Shown here: in pieces, positions 33,893-44,333 of the stretch
Layout: the number at the start of each line of letters is the position of its first letter
Numbering within the stretch: position 1 is the stretch's first letter
Source: Deltaproteobacteria bacterium
Lineage (GTDB): Bacteria; Desulfobacterota; Desulfovibrionia; Desulfovibrionales; Desulfovibrionaceae
DNA: 64,000 nucleotides
Assembly: GCA_031266055.1 (NCBI GenBank)
Contig: JAISBT010000016.1
Span: 1 to 64,000, forward strand
Direction of reading: 5' to 3'
The notes under the pieces: generated by a model
The model's input: the letters and a program-made list of their open reading frames with translations, nothing else
The model's database searches: none
What the model was told of the DNA's origin: nothing
Made by a program: the position numbers and the translations under genes

Positions 33893-35134
33893 TCATACAA
33901 GCAAATAAGCCCGCCCGGCCCCGGGTAACGCCTGACCCAATTCCCTCTTCAACTGCTCAAAGCGGGAAAGCGCCTCCTCGGTTCGCTGGACGGCCTCACG
34001 CACCATGGCGCCTGAAACGTCGGCAACCGAAGCCGCTGCCGCAAGATCCGCGTCTGTTATGTCACGGCCCTTGCCGTTGACCATGGCGCTATGCTCGCCG
34101 CTGAATCCGGCGGAGGGGGTAAGGTCGTAGGCCGGGGCCATCTTCCAATGGTTTTGCGCGTCCAGCAGAAAGGAGAAATTCCTGGCGTGGTCGTCACGAT
34201 TTCCGCCTTTGGCGTTGAACACCATCAGCCGAACCATCTTTTCCACTTCACGCACGTCGCCGGTCAGTACCTTGGTCAGCTTGATCAGGTTCTCATAGTC
34301 CAGCGAAGCATGGCGATGCTCCGCGTGCAACAGCCCGCAGGCCGTATGCGCGTGCACCTTTTGCCCGTTTTCCCTGTCGAAGCGCGCTACCCCGAAAAAA
34401 CCGTCCGTTGTTGCGGAGGGAAAAAGCCGCGTCTCGGGCATTTCCACGCCAGCGTCCCTGGCCATGACGGAATATATGTATTCCACCAAACCCTGATCGC
34501 GCGCCTCTTCACGGGCATGGAACTTGATCAGCCAGGGCGCGAACCCCGGCCCGCCCATTCCGGCGGGTAGAATGGCAGAGCCGTCAGCGGAGACATCCGC
34601 CAAAATTTTCGGCCTGGCGCCGCCTGATGACCCGCCAAGCCTGAGTAGTTCGTTCACGGTCTCCAGGGGCGAATCTTCCTCGGCCAGAATTTTCCGCGCT
34701 TCCTCCGCCAAGCCGTCAAGGAGCAAGGGAACGCGCGAAGCACCGTCGCTTCGCTTATCGCCGCCGATGTATTCCAGCGCGCCCATGCCGCCGTCTCCAA
34801 CCACAGCCAGCCGGCGGAACGGAGAAATGTCCTCCAGGCGCATGCCTTTGCTCCGTAAGACTCTATCCAAAAGCAGCAATCCCCAGCCGTCAGGCAGGCT
34901 GTCGTTGAACAAGCCGAATAACCCGCCGAAGGTACGGTCTTTGTCTTCAAAAACTCCCGGGCGCAAGGGGAGTTTGAAAGGGGAAAGCTCTATGCCGGAT
35001 GCCAAAAAGATCCGGTCGTACTCGAAGAGGAGGCTTCTGCCTCTTTGTGCCAGCCTGCCGACAAAATGTCTGACGCCGCGCAGATTGCAAAAAACGTCCA
35101 GGCGCTCGGGAAATGCGGCGTCTCCGGAAGTCAT
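33893..35134 (-). CDS. hipA: HipA-type serine/threonine kinase toxin
   Basis: HipA kinases phosphorylate glutamyl-tRNA synthetase or related targets and induce dormancy. The 413-residue protein has an N-terminal HipA_N region (FGGLFGLFNDSLPDGWGLLL), the phosphate-binding and autophosphorylation loop LGGSSGGARPKI, the catalytic loop GNRDDHARNFSFL (D and H present) and the metal-binding YDLTPS. All kinase residues seem intact. It overlaps the upstream antitoxin gene by four bases (ATGA), the usual hipBA arrangement. Confidence 0.92.
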   Translation of the reverse strand: MTSGDAAFPERLDVFCNLRGVRHFVGRLAQRGRSLLFEYDRIFLASGIELSPFKLPLRPGVFEDKDRTFGGLFGLFNDSLPDGWGLLLLDRVLRSKGMRLEDISPFRRLAVVGDGGMGALEYIGGDKRSDGASRVPLLLDGLAEEARKILAEEDSPLETVNELLRLGGSSGGARPKILADVSADGSAILPAGMGGPGFAPWLIKFHAREEARDQGLVEYIYSVMARDAGVEMPETRLFPSATTDGFFGVARFDRENGQKVHAHTACGLLHAEHRHASLDYENLIKLTKVLTGDVREVEKMVRLMVFNAKGGNRDDHARNFSFLLDAQNHWKMAPAYDLTPSAGFSGEHSAMVNGKGRDITDADLAAAASVADVSGAMVREAVQRTEEALSRFEQLKRELGQALPGAGRAYLLV

Positions 35135-35436
35135 ATCTTTCTCCTGCCGCTGCGCAGGCGTTTTTTAGGTTCCGGTGTGAACAGGCTGGCCGGTTTTTCC
35201 GGCGCGGCGAACAAGTGGCCGAAATCCTCCAGCCGGCCAAGCGCCAGGGCAATTTCAAGAAGCGCCGACAAGGAGACGAGCCCGCCTGTTTCGAAACGTT
35301 TGACCGAGCCCAGGCTGACCCCACTACATTCGGCCAGTTCCTTCTGGGAAATGTTCAGGGCGAGCCGCTGCGCTTTGGCTCTGGCCGCAATGCTCAGGCG
35401 GACGTCTTTAGGCGTTTGAAGATTAATATTTAACAT
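35131..35436 (-). CDS. hipB: HipB-type helix-turn-helix antitoxin
   Basis: The 101-residue protein has an XRE-family helix-turn-helix at about residues 12-65 (RLALNISQKELAECSGVSLG with KRFETGG as the recognition end). The C-terminus is basic and probably flexible (PKKRLRSGRRKI), the part that contacts HipA in known pairs. It would repress its own promoter through the palindrome upstream. The start is ATG 35436 in an AT-rich leader with weak ribosome-binding potential. Confidence 0.9.
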   Translation of the reverse strand: MLNINLQTPKDVRLSIAARAKAQRLALNISQKELAECSGVSLGSVKRFETGGLVSLSALLEIALALGRLEDFGHLFAAPEKPASLFTPEPKKRLRSGRRKI

Positions 35437-35451
35437 AATAGCTATTATTTC

Positions 35452-35470
35452 CTATTTTTGATAAAAATAG
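35452..35470 (-). promoter_or_regulatory. Palindromic operator upstream of hipBA
   Basis: CTATTTTTGATAAAAATAG is a perfect 8-bp inverted repeat with a 3-base centre, 16 bases upstream of the hipB start. The half-element TAGCTATTATTT beside it adds AT-rich sequence. HipB proteins bind such palindromes in their own promoters, so autoregulation is likely. Confidence 0.6.
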
Positions 35471-35654
35471 ATAAAATACTAGCTGTTGTCAATACAACCC
35501 AGCCAGCCGCGCAGGGAAGCAAGCTGTCCGGCAATAGATTTATAACCGCTTCGCTCCATGTCTTGCTTCGGCGGGAATAAATCCCGCCTCGCGCCGGCGG
35601 CATAAGCCGCCGCGCCGCCATTTGCGGCTGGGCAAGCCGGAAAGCGTATACAGG

Positions 35655-37037
<1,383 letters not shown>

Positions 37038-37076
37038 TGGCCAAAACTTCCTTTACGTCCGGAAAGCTCCGCGGAG

Positions 37077-38279
37077 CTATTTTATCAGATCCCGTGCGTA
37101 GCCTTGCAGACGCAAGCCGTTCAGCCGGATAAACCCGGCCGCGTCGGCCTGATTATACACTTCATCCCGCTCAAAGGTCGCCAAATCCTGCCGGAACAGG
37201 GAATAAGGCGATTTACGCGCTACCGGCAGGACGTTGCCCTTATAAAGTTTCAGACGCACCGTGCCGGTCACCCTTTTCTGCGTTTGATCCACCAGCGCCT
37301 GAATGGCTTCGCGTTCCGGCGCGTACCAGAAACCGTTATAAATACACGCGGCGTAACGGGGGACAAGGCTGTCCCGCAGATGCATGACTTCGCGATCCAG
37401 GCAGATGCCTTCAAGATCACGGTGGGCGGCGTGCAGGATGGTTCCTCCGGGTGTTTCGTACACTCCGCGGGCTTTCATGCCCACAAAGCGATTTTCAACC
37501 ATATCAATACGCCCGACGCCATGTTTGCCGCCCAGAGCGTTCAAGGTTTTAATCAAGGCTGCCGGGCTGAGCCTTTGGCCGTTTACCGCCACCGGATCGC
37601 CAGCTTCATAATCCATGCTGACATATTCGGCTTCATCGGGAGCTTTTTCCGGCGGCACGGTCAGCACAAAGCTGCCCTCCCGCGCCTCCAGCCAGGGATC
37701 TTCCAGTTCGCCGCCCTCAAAGCTCAAATGCAGCATGTTTCTGTCCATACTGTAATGCCTGGCTCCGCTTGACAGCGGGATTCCGTGCTTTTCCGCGAAA
37801 GCGGCCAAATCCGTGCGGGATTTAAGCTCCCAAAGACGCCAGGGCGCTATCACCTGTAAATCCGGGGCCAGAGCCATGACCGAAAGCTCAAAACGCACCT
37901 GGTCGTTGCCTTTGCCCGTGGCTCCATGCGCCACGGCGTCAGCCCCGTTTGCGCGGGCCACTTCGACAAGACGCTTGGCTATGAGCGGCCTGGCGATGGA
38001 AGTACCCAAAAGATAGCGGTCTTCATAGATTGCCCCGGCCCTGAAGGCCGGAAAAACGAAATCCGCGGCAAATTCTTCCCGCACGTCTTCCACATAAGCT
38101 TTAACCGCTCCGGTATCCGCGGCTTTTTTATCCACACCCTCCAGATCCTCTTCCTGCCCCAAATCGCAGGTAAGGGTGATTACTTGGCATTCATACCGGA
38201 TTTGCAGCCATTTAAGGATAACGGAGGTATCCATGCCGCCGGAGTAGGCCAGTACAACTTTATTTATTTTTTTGCTCAT
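37077..38279 (-). CDS. argG: Argininosuccinate synthase
   Basis: ArgG joins citrulline and aspartate with ATP. The 400-residue protein begins [18 protein letters not shown], containing the PP-loop SGGxDTS, and has [33 protein letters not shown] and [12 protein letters not shown], all characteristic of the family. The start at 38279 follows AAAGGATGT. It sits between argF and argH in the operon. Confidence 0.98.
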   Translation of the reverse strand: MSKKINKVVLAYSGGMDTSVILKWLQIRYECQVITLTCDLGQEEDLEGVDKKAADTGAVKAYVEDVREEFAADFVFPAFRAGAIYEDRYLLGTSIARPLIAKRLVEVARANGADAVAHGATGKGNDQVRFELSVMALAPDLQVIAPWRLWELKSRTDLAAFAEKHGIPLSSGARHYSMDRNMLHLSFEGGELEDPWLEAREGSFVLTVPPEKAPDEAEYVSMDYEAGDPVAVNGQRLSPAALIKTLNALGGKHGVGRIDMVENRFVGMKARGVYETPGGTILHAAHRDLEGICLDREVMHLRDSLVPRYAACIYNGFWYAPEREAIQALVDQTQKRVTGTVRLKLYKGNVLPVARKSPYSLFRQDLATFERDEVYNQADAAGFIRLNGLRLQGYARDLIK

Positions 38280-38305
38280 CCTGACATCCTTTATAGAAAG
38301 TTCGG

Positions 38306-39208
38306 CTAATCACCGCTGAACACCCATTCCATAAGCGCTTTCTGCATATGCAGGCGGTTTTCCGCCTCATCAAAAACCAGGGAATTTTCGCTCTCAAAGA
38401 CCGCTTCACTGACTTCTTCACCCCGGTGCGCCGGCAGGCAGTGCAAAAATTTGGCGTCCGGCCGCGCCAGAGCCATCAGCTCTTCATCCACGCAAAAATC
38501 TTTAAAAGCCTTGACGCGTTCAAGCTGTTCCTCCTCCTGTCCCATGGAAGCCCAGACGTCGGTATTGACATAATGCGCCCCGGCTATGCCCAGCCGGGGA
38601 TCGTTGCACAGAAATATTCTGGCTCCGGCCTTCCCGCAGGCGTCAACATAAGCGCTGTCCGGCTCGTAACCCTTGGGGCAGGCCATAAAAAGCTCAAACG
38701 GATAATAAATGGCCGCCTCCATCCAGGAACGGGCCATGTTGTGGCCGTCCCCAATCCAGGAAACACGCAGTTTGGAAAAATCCGGAGTACGCTCATAAAT
38801 GGTGAGAAGATCGCTGAGCACCTGGCAAGGGTGCCCCTCGTCCGTAAGCGCGTTGATCACCGGTATGCTGCCGAAAGCCATCAGCTCTTCCAGTTTGGCC
38901 TGGCCGAAAGTGCGCACCACCAGACCGTCGCAGTAACGGGAAAGTACCCGCGCGGTATCGCGCAAAGGTTCAGCCCGGCCAAGCTGGCTTTCCGCCGGAG
39001 TGAGCAGGATGGTGCTGCCTCCAAGCTGGCGCACGCCGACATCAAAAGAAACGCGGGTGCGCGTGGACGCCTTTTCAAAAATGAGCGCAATGACTTTACC
39101 CTCGAGGAGCCGGCTGCGGTATTTGTTTTGCTTCATTTCCAGCGCCCGCGCGAGTATCTTGTTTGCCCGGGCGAAACCCAAATCGTGTATGCCGATAAAA
39201 TGCCTCAT
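38306..39208 (-). CDS. argF: Ornithine carbamoyltransferase
   Basis: The enzyme makes citrulline from ornithine and carbamoyl phosphate. The carbamoyl phosphate loop [11 protein letters not shown], the HPCQ motif in [12 protein letters not shown], and the ornithine-site [14 protein letters not shown] are intact. ATG 39208 ([11 protein letters not shown]) gives 300 residues, as usual; the frame extends 65 codons further upstream without similarity and overlaps promoter DNA. It is first in argFGH. Confidence 0.97.
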   Translation of the reverse strand: MRHFIGIHDLGFARANKILARALEMKQNKYRSRLLEGKVIALIFEKASTRTRVSFDVGVRQLGGSTILLTPAESQLGRAEPLRDTARVLSRYCDGLVVRTFGQAKLEELMAFGSIPVINALTDEGHPCQVLSDLLTIYERTPDFSKLRVSWIGDGHNMARSWMEAAIYYPFELFMACPKGYEPDSAYVDACGKAGARIFLCNDPRLGIAGAHYVNTDVWASMGQEEEQLERVKAFKDFCVDEELMALARPDAKFLHCLPAHRGEEVSEAVFESENSLVFDEAENRLHMQKALMEWVFSGD

Positions 39209-39239
39209 TTTCCAAACCCCCGCAAAAGGATAAAAAATT

Positions 39240-39268
39240 CTTTTATGGCTAAAAAGCGCCAATGTAAA
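39240..39268 (-). promoter_or_regulatory. Possible argF promoter
   Basis: On the minus strand TTTACA (39268-39263) and TAAAAG (39245-39240) are separated by 17 bases, giving a leader of about 25 bases to the argF ATG. The match is moderate. No clear ARG box palindrome was found. Confidence 0.35.
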
Positions 39269-39325
39269 GCAGCAAACGCAAGCCGTCATGACGCGCCGTT
39301 TCTGTTTTGCCGCGCCTCTACCGTG

Positions 39326-39354
39326 TTGACAAACCCGGGTTTCCGCGCTTATGT
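39326..39354 (+). promoter_or_regulatory. Sigma-70-like promoter for the FkbM gene
   Basis: TTGACA (39326-39331) is a perfect -35, with a 17-base spacer and TTATGT (39349-39354) as -10. The expected start of transcription near 39361 excludes the ATG at 39351 as a start codon and supports the ATG at 39393. Confidence 0.55.
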
Positions 39355-39392
39355 GGCGTGACATAATACTTGTCGCATCAGGAAAATTCGCC

Positions 39393-40205
39393 ATGCACTC
39401 CACAGTAAAACACCCGGCCGCGGAAGCGCTGAGTTGCCTGCTGATCTCCTGGCAGCATCAGCTTTTTCCGGAAAACCTGACCCGTGTCGAAACCAGCACT
39501 CTGGCCGGCTCCATGTTCATACACCTGCAACAGTTGCTCAAACCGGATCTGAGCATGGAGATCGGGGCCTTTCAGGCTGATTATTCCAAAAAAATGCGCC
39601 TGTTGTTCCCGCGCATCCATGTGGCGGCCTTTGAAGCCAGCCCGGATGTATACAGGCATTTCAAGCGGCGGGAGCAGTTTCACAAACGGAACATCGCCTA
39701 CCTGAACCTGGCTGTTGCCGACATAAACGGCATGGCGTCCTTTAACCTGATCGAGGAAAACGCGGGGCTGTCCATGCGCAACTCGCTCATGGACAGGACG
39801 GATTTGCCCGCGCAAAGCGTGTCCGTGCCCGCCATAACCGGAGACGCGTTTGTCCGGGAACATCCGGCCGGGAATATCGCCCTGTGGATTGACGTGGAAG
39901 GCGCCCAGGAAAAAGTGCTGACAGGGTTCCGGGAATCGCTGGAGCGGCAGTCCGTTGCCTCGCTGTTCATCGAGGTGGAACAGGGGAGCTTGTGGCGCGG
40001 ACAGTGGTCGGACAGTGAAACCATCGGTTATTTGCTGCGCTTCGGATATGTGCCCGTACTGTGCGATGCGGAGTCTTACGCCCCCGAAAACCAAAAGAAC
40101 CAGTATAATATTATTTTTGCCAGAGCCGCGGATATAAATGACCAATTCATAGCGTTCATGCTGGAGGGCTACAAGCGGATCATAAAAGCCATGCGGGCTG
40201 AATAA
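39393..40205 (+). CDS. FkbM family methyltransferase
   Basis: The product (270 residues) has a Rossmann-type fold of the FkbM group: LSMEIGAFQADYSKKMRLLF as motif I (MEIGAFQAD), VAAFEASPDVYRHF for strand 2, LAVADINGMASFNL, and the WIDVEGAQEKVLTGF motif that is diagnostic for FkbM methyltransferases. ATG 39393 is chosen because AGGA lies nine bases upstream and the earlier ATG falls in the promoter -10. The acceptor is unknown, often a glycan or lipid hydroxyl. It is followed by a hydrolase gene after 11 bases. Confidence 0.88.
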   Translation: MHSTVKHPAAEALSCLLISWQHQLFPENLTRVETSTLAGSMFIHLQQLLKPDLSMEIGAFQADYSKKMRLLFPRIHVAAFEASPDVYRHFKRREQFHKRNIAYLNLAVADINGMASFNLIEENAGLSMRNSLMDRTDLPAQSVSVPAITGDAFVREHPAGNIALWIDVEGAQEKVLTGFRESLERQSVASLFIEVEQGSLWRGQWSDSETIGYLLRFGYVPVLCDAESYAPENQKNQYNIIFARAADINDQFIAFMLEGYKRIIKAMRAE

Positions 40206-40216
40206 CGGAGGGAACC

Positions 40217-41065
40217 TTGAAAACATCTCAACATACTGTGGGCGGAAAAAAATTTTTCATGCTTGAATGGGGCGACCCCAAGCCCAACACCATTCTCGGC
40301 ATTCACGGCTTAACCGCCAACAGCTATTATATGGCTGCGGTTTCAGAATTTCTCGCTTCCAGGGGTTACCATGTCCTGGCCTATGATGTGCGGGGGCGCG
40401 GCGAAAGCTCCCCTGCGGACAAACCCTCCGGTATGCGTATGCATGCGCGGGACGCTTCGGAAATCATCGACGCGCTTCCGGCGAAAAAAGTATTGCTTAT
40501 GGGTTATTCCATGGGTGGGTATATCTCCGGCGTCGCTGCCGGCCTGAACAGCAAGGTGGCCGGGGTCATCCTGTTCGACGGCGGCGGGGCCTGCACCGGG
40601 GAAGACGCCGCAAAGCTTGCCCCGGCCTTGTCCCGTATGGACAAGGTGTTCTCAAGCCCGGAAGAGTATATTGAAGCGGTGAAGCCCAACTATGCCTCCC
40701 TGGGTCTGGCCTGGAACCGGTTCATCGCGGCGGCGGCCGCGCATGAAGTCGGCCCGTGCGGAGGAGGAAAGTGCAAATACAAAGGGGAAGCGGAGCGCAT
40801 CAGGGAAGATCTGCTGGACATAACGGAATATAAGCACGCTGAGGTATACGGCCTGGTCAAATGCCCGGTACTCCTCGTATATGCCGCGGGCGCCATGGGG
40901 AAGGGCGCGCCGCTGTATGCCGAGTCCGCTTACGCTCCGGTCAGAGAACTCCTGCCGGATCTGCATTTCTACCGGACCGGGGCGAACCACTTCACCATGA
41001 TGCTTGAAGAGCAGCCCGAATTGAACGGGCAGGCGGACGCTTTTGCCAAAACATGCGGAATATGA
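40217..41065 (+). CDS. Alpha/beta hydrolase
   Basis: This 282-residue protein is an alpha/beta-hydrolase: oxyanion-hole HG in GIHGLTANSYY, nucleophile elbow GYSMGGY, strand-7 region PVLLVYAAGAMG and catalytic histidine in TGANHFTMM. An RGRGES motif follows strand 4 as in lactonase or esterase-like members. The start is TTG 40217 with GGAGG upstream; no ATG gives a complete N-terminus. It probably shares the FkbM promoter. The substrate is unknown. Confidence 0.88.
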   Translation: MKTSQHTVGGKKFFMLEWGDPKPNTILGIHGLTANSYYMAAVSEFLASRGYHVLAYDVRGRGESSPADKPSGMRMHARDASEIIDALPAKKVLLMGYSMGGYISGVAAGLNSKVAGVILFDGGGACTGEDAAKLAPALSRMDKVFSSPEEYIEAVKPNYASLGLAWNRFIAAAAAHEVGPCGGGKCKYKGEAERIREDLLDITEYKHAEVYGLVKCPVLLVYAAGAMGKGAPLYAESAYAPVRELLPDLHFYRTGANHFTMMLEEQPELNGQADAFAKTCGI

Positions 41066-41236
41066 GCGATAAAGTTTCAATTTCACTTTGGATACCTTGA
41101 GATACCTTGGGTTTTATAGCGTATGCAGGATGAGCCGGGCCATGTATCCGCCTGGAAGCCAAAAACCACCCTGGATGCGAAACAGGCGGCTCCGGTTGCG
41201 CGCATGGGGCCGCACTGGTTTTTCCCTTGCGATTGC

Positions 41237-41265
41237 TTGAGTTTTAAGCGAGAAAGCCTTATATT
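41237..41265 (+). promoter_or_regulatory. Promoter for the Rpn-type nuclease gene
   Basis: TTGAGT (41237-41242) and TATATT (41260-41265) are spaced by 17 bases, close to the consensus and 26 bases ahead of the ATG. GAGGAGAG lies between them and the start. The rest of the 41066-41291 gap shows only a short direct repeat of GATACCTTG near 41090-41112. Confidence 0.5.
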
Positions 41266-41291
41266 TTTCCTATCTGAGGAGAGCCACGCCT

Positions 41292-42131
41292 ATGGAGTTA
41301 AAACCGCTTTCGGCAACCAACGATTTTGTCTTTCACAAGGTTTTTGGAGAAAACTTGAATGTATTGAGGGATTTTCTCAAGTCAGTATTGGACTTACCCG
41401 CCGAAGATTACAAAAATTTGACTGTGGTTGATCCGAATCTGGACAGAGAATATATTGAGGACAAGCTTGGGATTCTGGATGTTAAAATCACCGCCGGCTC
41501 AGGCAAGGTGATTGATATTGAAGTGCAAATAAGGCAACAACGTTCAATCTGGAAAAGGATGCAATTTTACACATCCAAGATGCTTGTTGAACAGGTTAAA
41601 AGCGGCTATCCATATGACAAAATTAACAGAGCCATCAGCATCCTGATCGCTGATTTTGTGATGATCAAGGAAAATGAAGCCTACCATAATTGTTTTCGTC
41701 TTTATGACGAAAAAACAAAGGCACGTTTTCCTGATTCTATAGAAATCAATATCTTGGAGTTACCAAAGATCCATGAGGCTGATGGAACGCAGTTGGGTAA
41801 CTGGATGCGTTTTTTCAGCGCAACGACAGAGGAGGATTTTATGAACCTCGCGCAAACGAACCCGGCTATCAATGAAGCCTGGGGCGTCATTAAAGTCCTG
41901 AGCGGAGATGAACGGAGCAGAGCCTTGGCCGAGGCCAGGGAAAAAGCTCGTATGGACTTGGATTCCTTTCTTGGCGATGCCCGATATGAAGGACGGCAGG
42001 AAGGACGGCAGGAAGAAAAATTGGAAGTCGCCCGGAACCTTCTGCGGAAAAATATGTCGCACGATGATATCAGTGACGCAACCGGCCTGTCCCTTGATGA
42101 AATAAACCGGCTTGCCGCCGGCCTCTCGTAG
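41292..42131 (+). CDS. Rpn-family PD-(D/E)XK nuclease (recombination-promoting nuclease / putative transposase)
   Basis: The 279-residue protein starts LSATNDFVFHKVFGENLNVL, typical of the Rpn/PDDEXK_2 group. The nuclease core is visible as GILDVKI and IDIEVQIRQQ (D, then E-x-Q in place of E-x-K), followed by RMQFYTSKMLVEQVKSGYPY and the mid-domain LELPKIHEADG. A highly charged coiled segment with two EGRQEGRQE-like repeats and a short helix-turn-helix-like end (MSHDDISDATGLSLDEINRL) complete it. Members act in RecA-independent recombination; no terminal repeats are seen, so this is not an intact IS. Confidence 0.88.
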   Translation: MELKPLSATNDFVFHKVFGENLNVLRDFLKSVLDLPAEDYKNLTVVDPNLDREYIEDKLGILDVKITAGSGKVIDIEVQIRQQRSIWKRMQFYTSKMLVEQVKSGYPYDKINRAISILIADFVMIKENEAYHNCFRLYDEKTKARFPDSIEINILELPKIHEADGTQLGNWMRFFSATTEEDFMNLAQTNPAINEAWGVIKVLSGDERSRALAEAREKARMDLDSFLGDARYEGRQEGRQEEKLEVARNLLRKNMSHDDISDATGLSLDEINRLAAGLS

Positions 42132-42244
42132 CAGCCGCACGCTGCTCTTTCCTATGCGAACAATGCCCAGCCGGACGTGGTTGCGGCAGGGCGGCTTCGC
42201 CTGAAAACCGTGCGACAAGTCGCGTGACTCGTTCAATTAGCCAA

Positions 42245-42886
42245 TTACTCAAATTCCGCGATTTTCACCGCCTCATTCAGGAGCCGGATCAGCACCCGCT
42301 CAAATAAAGCCGGGGGCCAGCCGGCATGCTCGATAAGCTTGTGGTAAAAGCCCCCGTCCGTCAGGGCGGTAATCAGTTCAAGCCGGCGCCTGCCGCCCGC
42401 CGTGGGCGCAAAAAGTTCCATCCGTTCACGCTCGTCCAGCCTGCCCAGATACTCTTCAAACAATATGCCGCGCATATGGTAATGTTTGTCCACCAGACAC
42501 CGCAGTTCCGGATACACCGGCCCCAAACCGCCAAAAGCCGACATGTCCATATGCTGCCGCCGGTTCAGGGAGCAGGCCAGTTGCGCAAACTTTTCAGCCA
42601 TATTTTCAGCGGAGAGTTCGGCGCACATTTCCTGTTTGTAGCCGGCATAGTCGCTGTCCATTTTTCTGCCCATCAGGTAAATAAGCAGCCGCTGCTTGGA
42701 GCCGAAAACAGCGTATACCGTCTGGGTGGAAACTCCGGCTTCCGCGGCTATGGCGTTAATGCTGGTTTTTTCGTAGCCCTGGCTCTTCATGAGCGCGTCC
42801 GCCGCATCGGCTATGCGCTCCATGGTGGCCTGCGCCTGCCTCCGGCGTATGCCCGACTTGTAGCTCCTTGTCTTGCGGCTTTGCAT
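42245..42886 (-). CDS. TetR/AcrR-family transcriptional repressor of the efflux operon
   Basis: The 213-residue protein has an N-terminal TetR helix-turn-helix (RIADAADALMKSQGYEKTSI, then AGVSTQTVYAVFGSKQRLL), with a variable ligand-binding C-terminal half. It is divergent from the RND efflux genes and separated by 133 AT-rich bases containing an inverted repeat across the efflux promoter. It therefore most likely represses that operon and itself and responds to an unknown compound. Confidence 0.92.
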   Translation of the reverse strand: MQSRKTRSYKSGIRRRQAQATMERIADAADALMKSQGYEKTSINAIAAEAGVSTQTVYAVFGSKQRLLIYLMGRKMDSDYAGYKQEMCAELSAENMAEKFAQLACSLNRRQHMDMSAFGGLGPVYPELRCLVDKHYHMRGILFEEYLGRLDERERMELFAPTAGGRRRLELITALTDGGFYHKLIEHAGWPPALFERVLIRLLNEAVKIAEFE

Positions 42887-42935
42887 CTTGACACCCTGCC
42901 GAATTTCAATATGATCTTTTTGCGGATAAATTTGA

Positions 42936-42990
42936 TTGACACATATCTAATAAATATAGTATAAATATGGCAATTTCAATATATTTATTA
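42936..42990 (+). promoter_or_regulatory. Efflux operon promoter with TetR-type operator
   Basis: TTGACA (42936-42941), an 18-base spacer and TATAAA (42960-42965) form a strong promoter for the efflux operon. The perfect inverted repeat TAATAAATATA (42948-42958) and TATATTTATTA (42980-42990) brackets the -10, with centres 32 bp apart (three turns), as suits a pair of TetR dimers. The outer TATC and GATA extend the symmetry. Confidence 0.65.
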
Positions 42991-43019
42991 TATTGATACA
43001 ACTTTATTCAGGGTAAGCC

Positions 43020-44333
43020 ATGCCAAATATTGCCGGTTTACGCGGTTCTTGCCCGCATTCGGGTATTTATCGCCGCGTTTTTTTATTTTTCCTGTGCTGC
43101 ATATTGTTTGCCATGCTTTCCGGCTGTTCGGACGACAGCAAACAATCCGCCCCCTCCTCCGCTTCGCCGCCGCTGCCCGAAGTAAAAACGCATACTTTGG
43201 CCCCGCGGGACGTTCCCATCACGGTTGACCTGCCCGGACGCGCGACCGCCTATAGAATTTCCGAAGTACGCCCCCAGGTGAACGGCATTATTCTGGCCCG
43301 CATGTTCACCGAAGGCAGCGATGTTGCCGAGGGGCAGCAGCTGTACCAGATTGATCCGGCCATTTACGAGGCCAATTACGCCACCGCCCTGGCGCAGCGC
43401 CAGCGGGCCGAAGCCAATTTGACCAATACCAGGCTCACCGCCGACCGCTACGCCAAAATAGTTGACGCCAAGGCGGTCAGCAGGCAGGATTATGACACGG
43501 CCATGGCCAACTACCGCCTGGCCCAGGCGGAAATGGCCGCTGCCCAGGCAGCGGTGCAAACCGCCAAAATAAGCCTTGATTACACTAAAGTTTTCGCCCC
43601 GGTAGCCGGCCGCATAGGCATTTCCAACGTCACGGAAGGCACCCTGGTCACAGCCGGGCAGGGCGCGCCGCTCTCCATGATCCACCAGATGGATCCTATC
43701 AATATAGACGTTGTGCAGTCAAGCAGCGAATACCTCAAACTGCTGCGTTATATCAAGGAAGGCACGCTCATTCCGGGCAAACCCGGCGAAATTGAAGTCG
43801 AGCTTACTCTGGAAGACGGCAAGCCATACGCGTTGCCGGCCAAACTCAAAATATTGGACGTATCCGTGGATCAGAGCACCGGATCCATCACCTTGCGTTC
43901 GGTGGTGGACAACCCGGATAAATTTATTCTGCCCGGCATGTTCGTCCGGGCCAAAATTCACGAAGGCAGCATAAGAGACGCCCTGCTGGTGCCGCAGCAG
44001 GCCGTGCAGCGCAACCAGAGAGGACAGCCCTATGTGCTGGTGGTGGATGAACAGGGAGCGGTGGAACTGCGCGTTTTTGACGACAGCATCGGCAGCTTTG
44101 AAGGCTCCTGGATCGTCATGTCCGGGCTGCGCACGGCAAACAGCGCCCCCGTGCGCCCGGAAGAAGCCGTAAAATTGCGGGAAGCGGGGAAACCCGTCTC
44201 CGGGCTTTTGCCGGGTGAAAAAATAATTGTGGAAGGCAGCCTGAAGCTGCGCGGCGGCACCAGGGTAAAAGCCGTTGACGCCGGCGCCTCCCCGGCAGCG
44301 GCTGAAGCTTCCAACCTTGGGCAGGGACGCTGA
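43020..44333 (+). CDS. RND efflux periplasmic adaptor (AcrA/MexA-like lipoprotein)
   Basis: This 437-residue membrane fusion protein has a basic N-terminus, a hydrophobic segment and a lipobox ending LSGC, so it is anchored by lipid in the inner membrane facing the periplasm. It has the beta-barrel/lipoyl/hairpin order of AcrA: AYRISEVRPQVNGIILARMF, a coiled hairpin of ~70 residues (LAQRQRAEANLTNTRLTADR), and DYTKVFAPVAGRIG. GGGTAA lies ahead of ATG 43020. It is directly followed by the pump gene. Confidence 0.94.
   Translation: MPNIAGLRGSCPHSGIYRRVFLFFLCCILFAMLSGCSDDSKQSAPSSASPPLPEVKTHTLAPRDVPITVDLPGRATAYRISEVRPQVNGIILARMFTEGSDVAEGQQLYQIDPAIYEANYATALAQRQRAEANLTNTRLTADRYAKIVDAKAVSRQDYDTAMANYRLAQAEMAAAQAAVQTAKISLDYTKVFAPVAGRIGISNVTEGTLVTAGQGAPLSMIHQMDPINIDVVQSSSEYLKLLRYIKEGTLIPGKPGEIEVELTLEDGKPYALPAKLKILDVSVDQSTGSITLRSVVDNPDKFILPGMFVRAKIHEGSIRDALLVPQQAVQRNQRGQPYVLVVDEQGAVELRVFDDSIGSFEGSWIVMSGLRTANSAPVRPEEAVKLREAGKPVSGLLPGEKIIVEGSLKLRGGTRVKAVDAGASPAAAEASNLGQGR

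Noticed and set aside
41292-42131. Complete insertion sequence around the Rpn-type gene
   Set aside because: No inverted terminal repeats or target duplication could be found flanking the gene.
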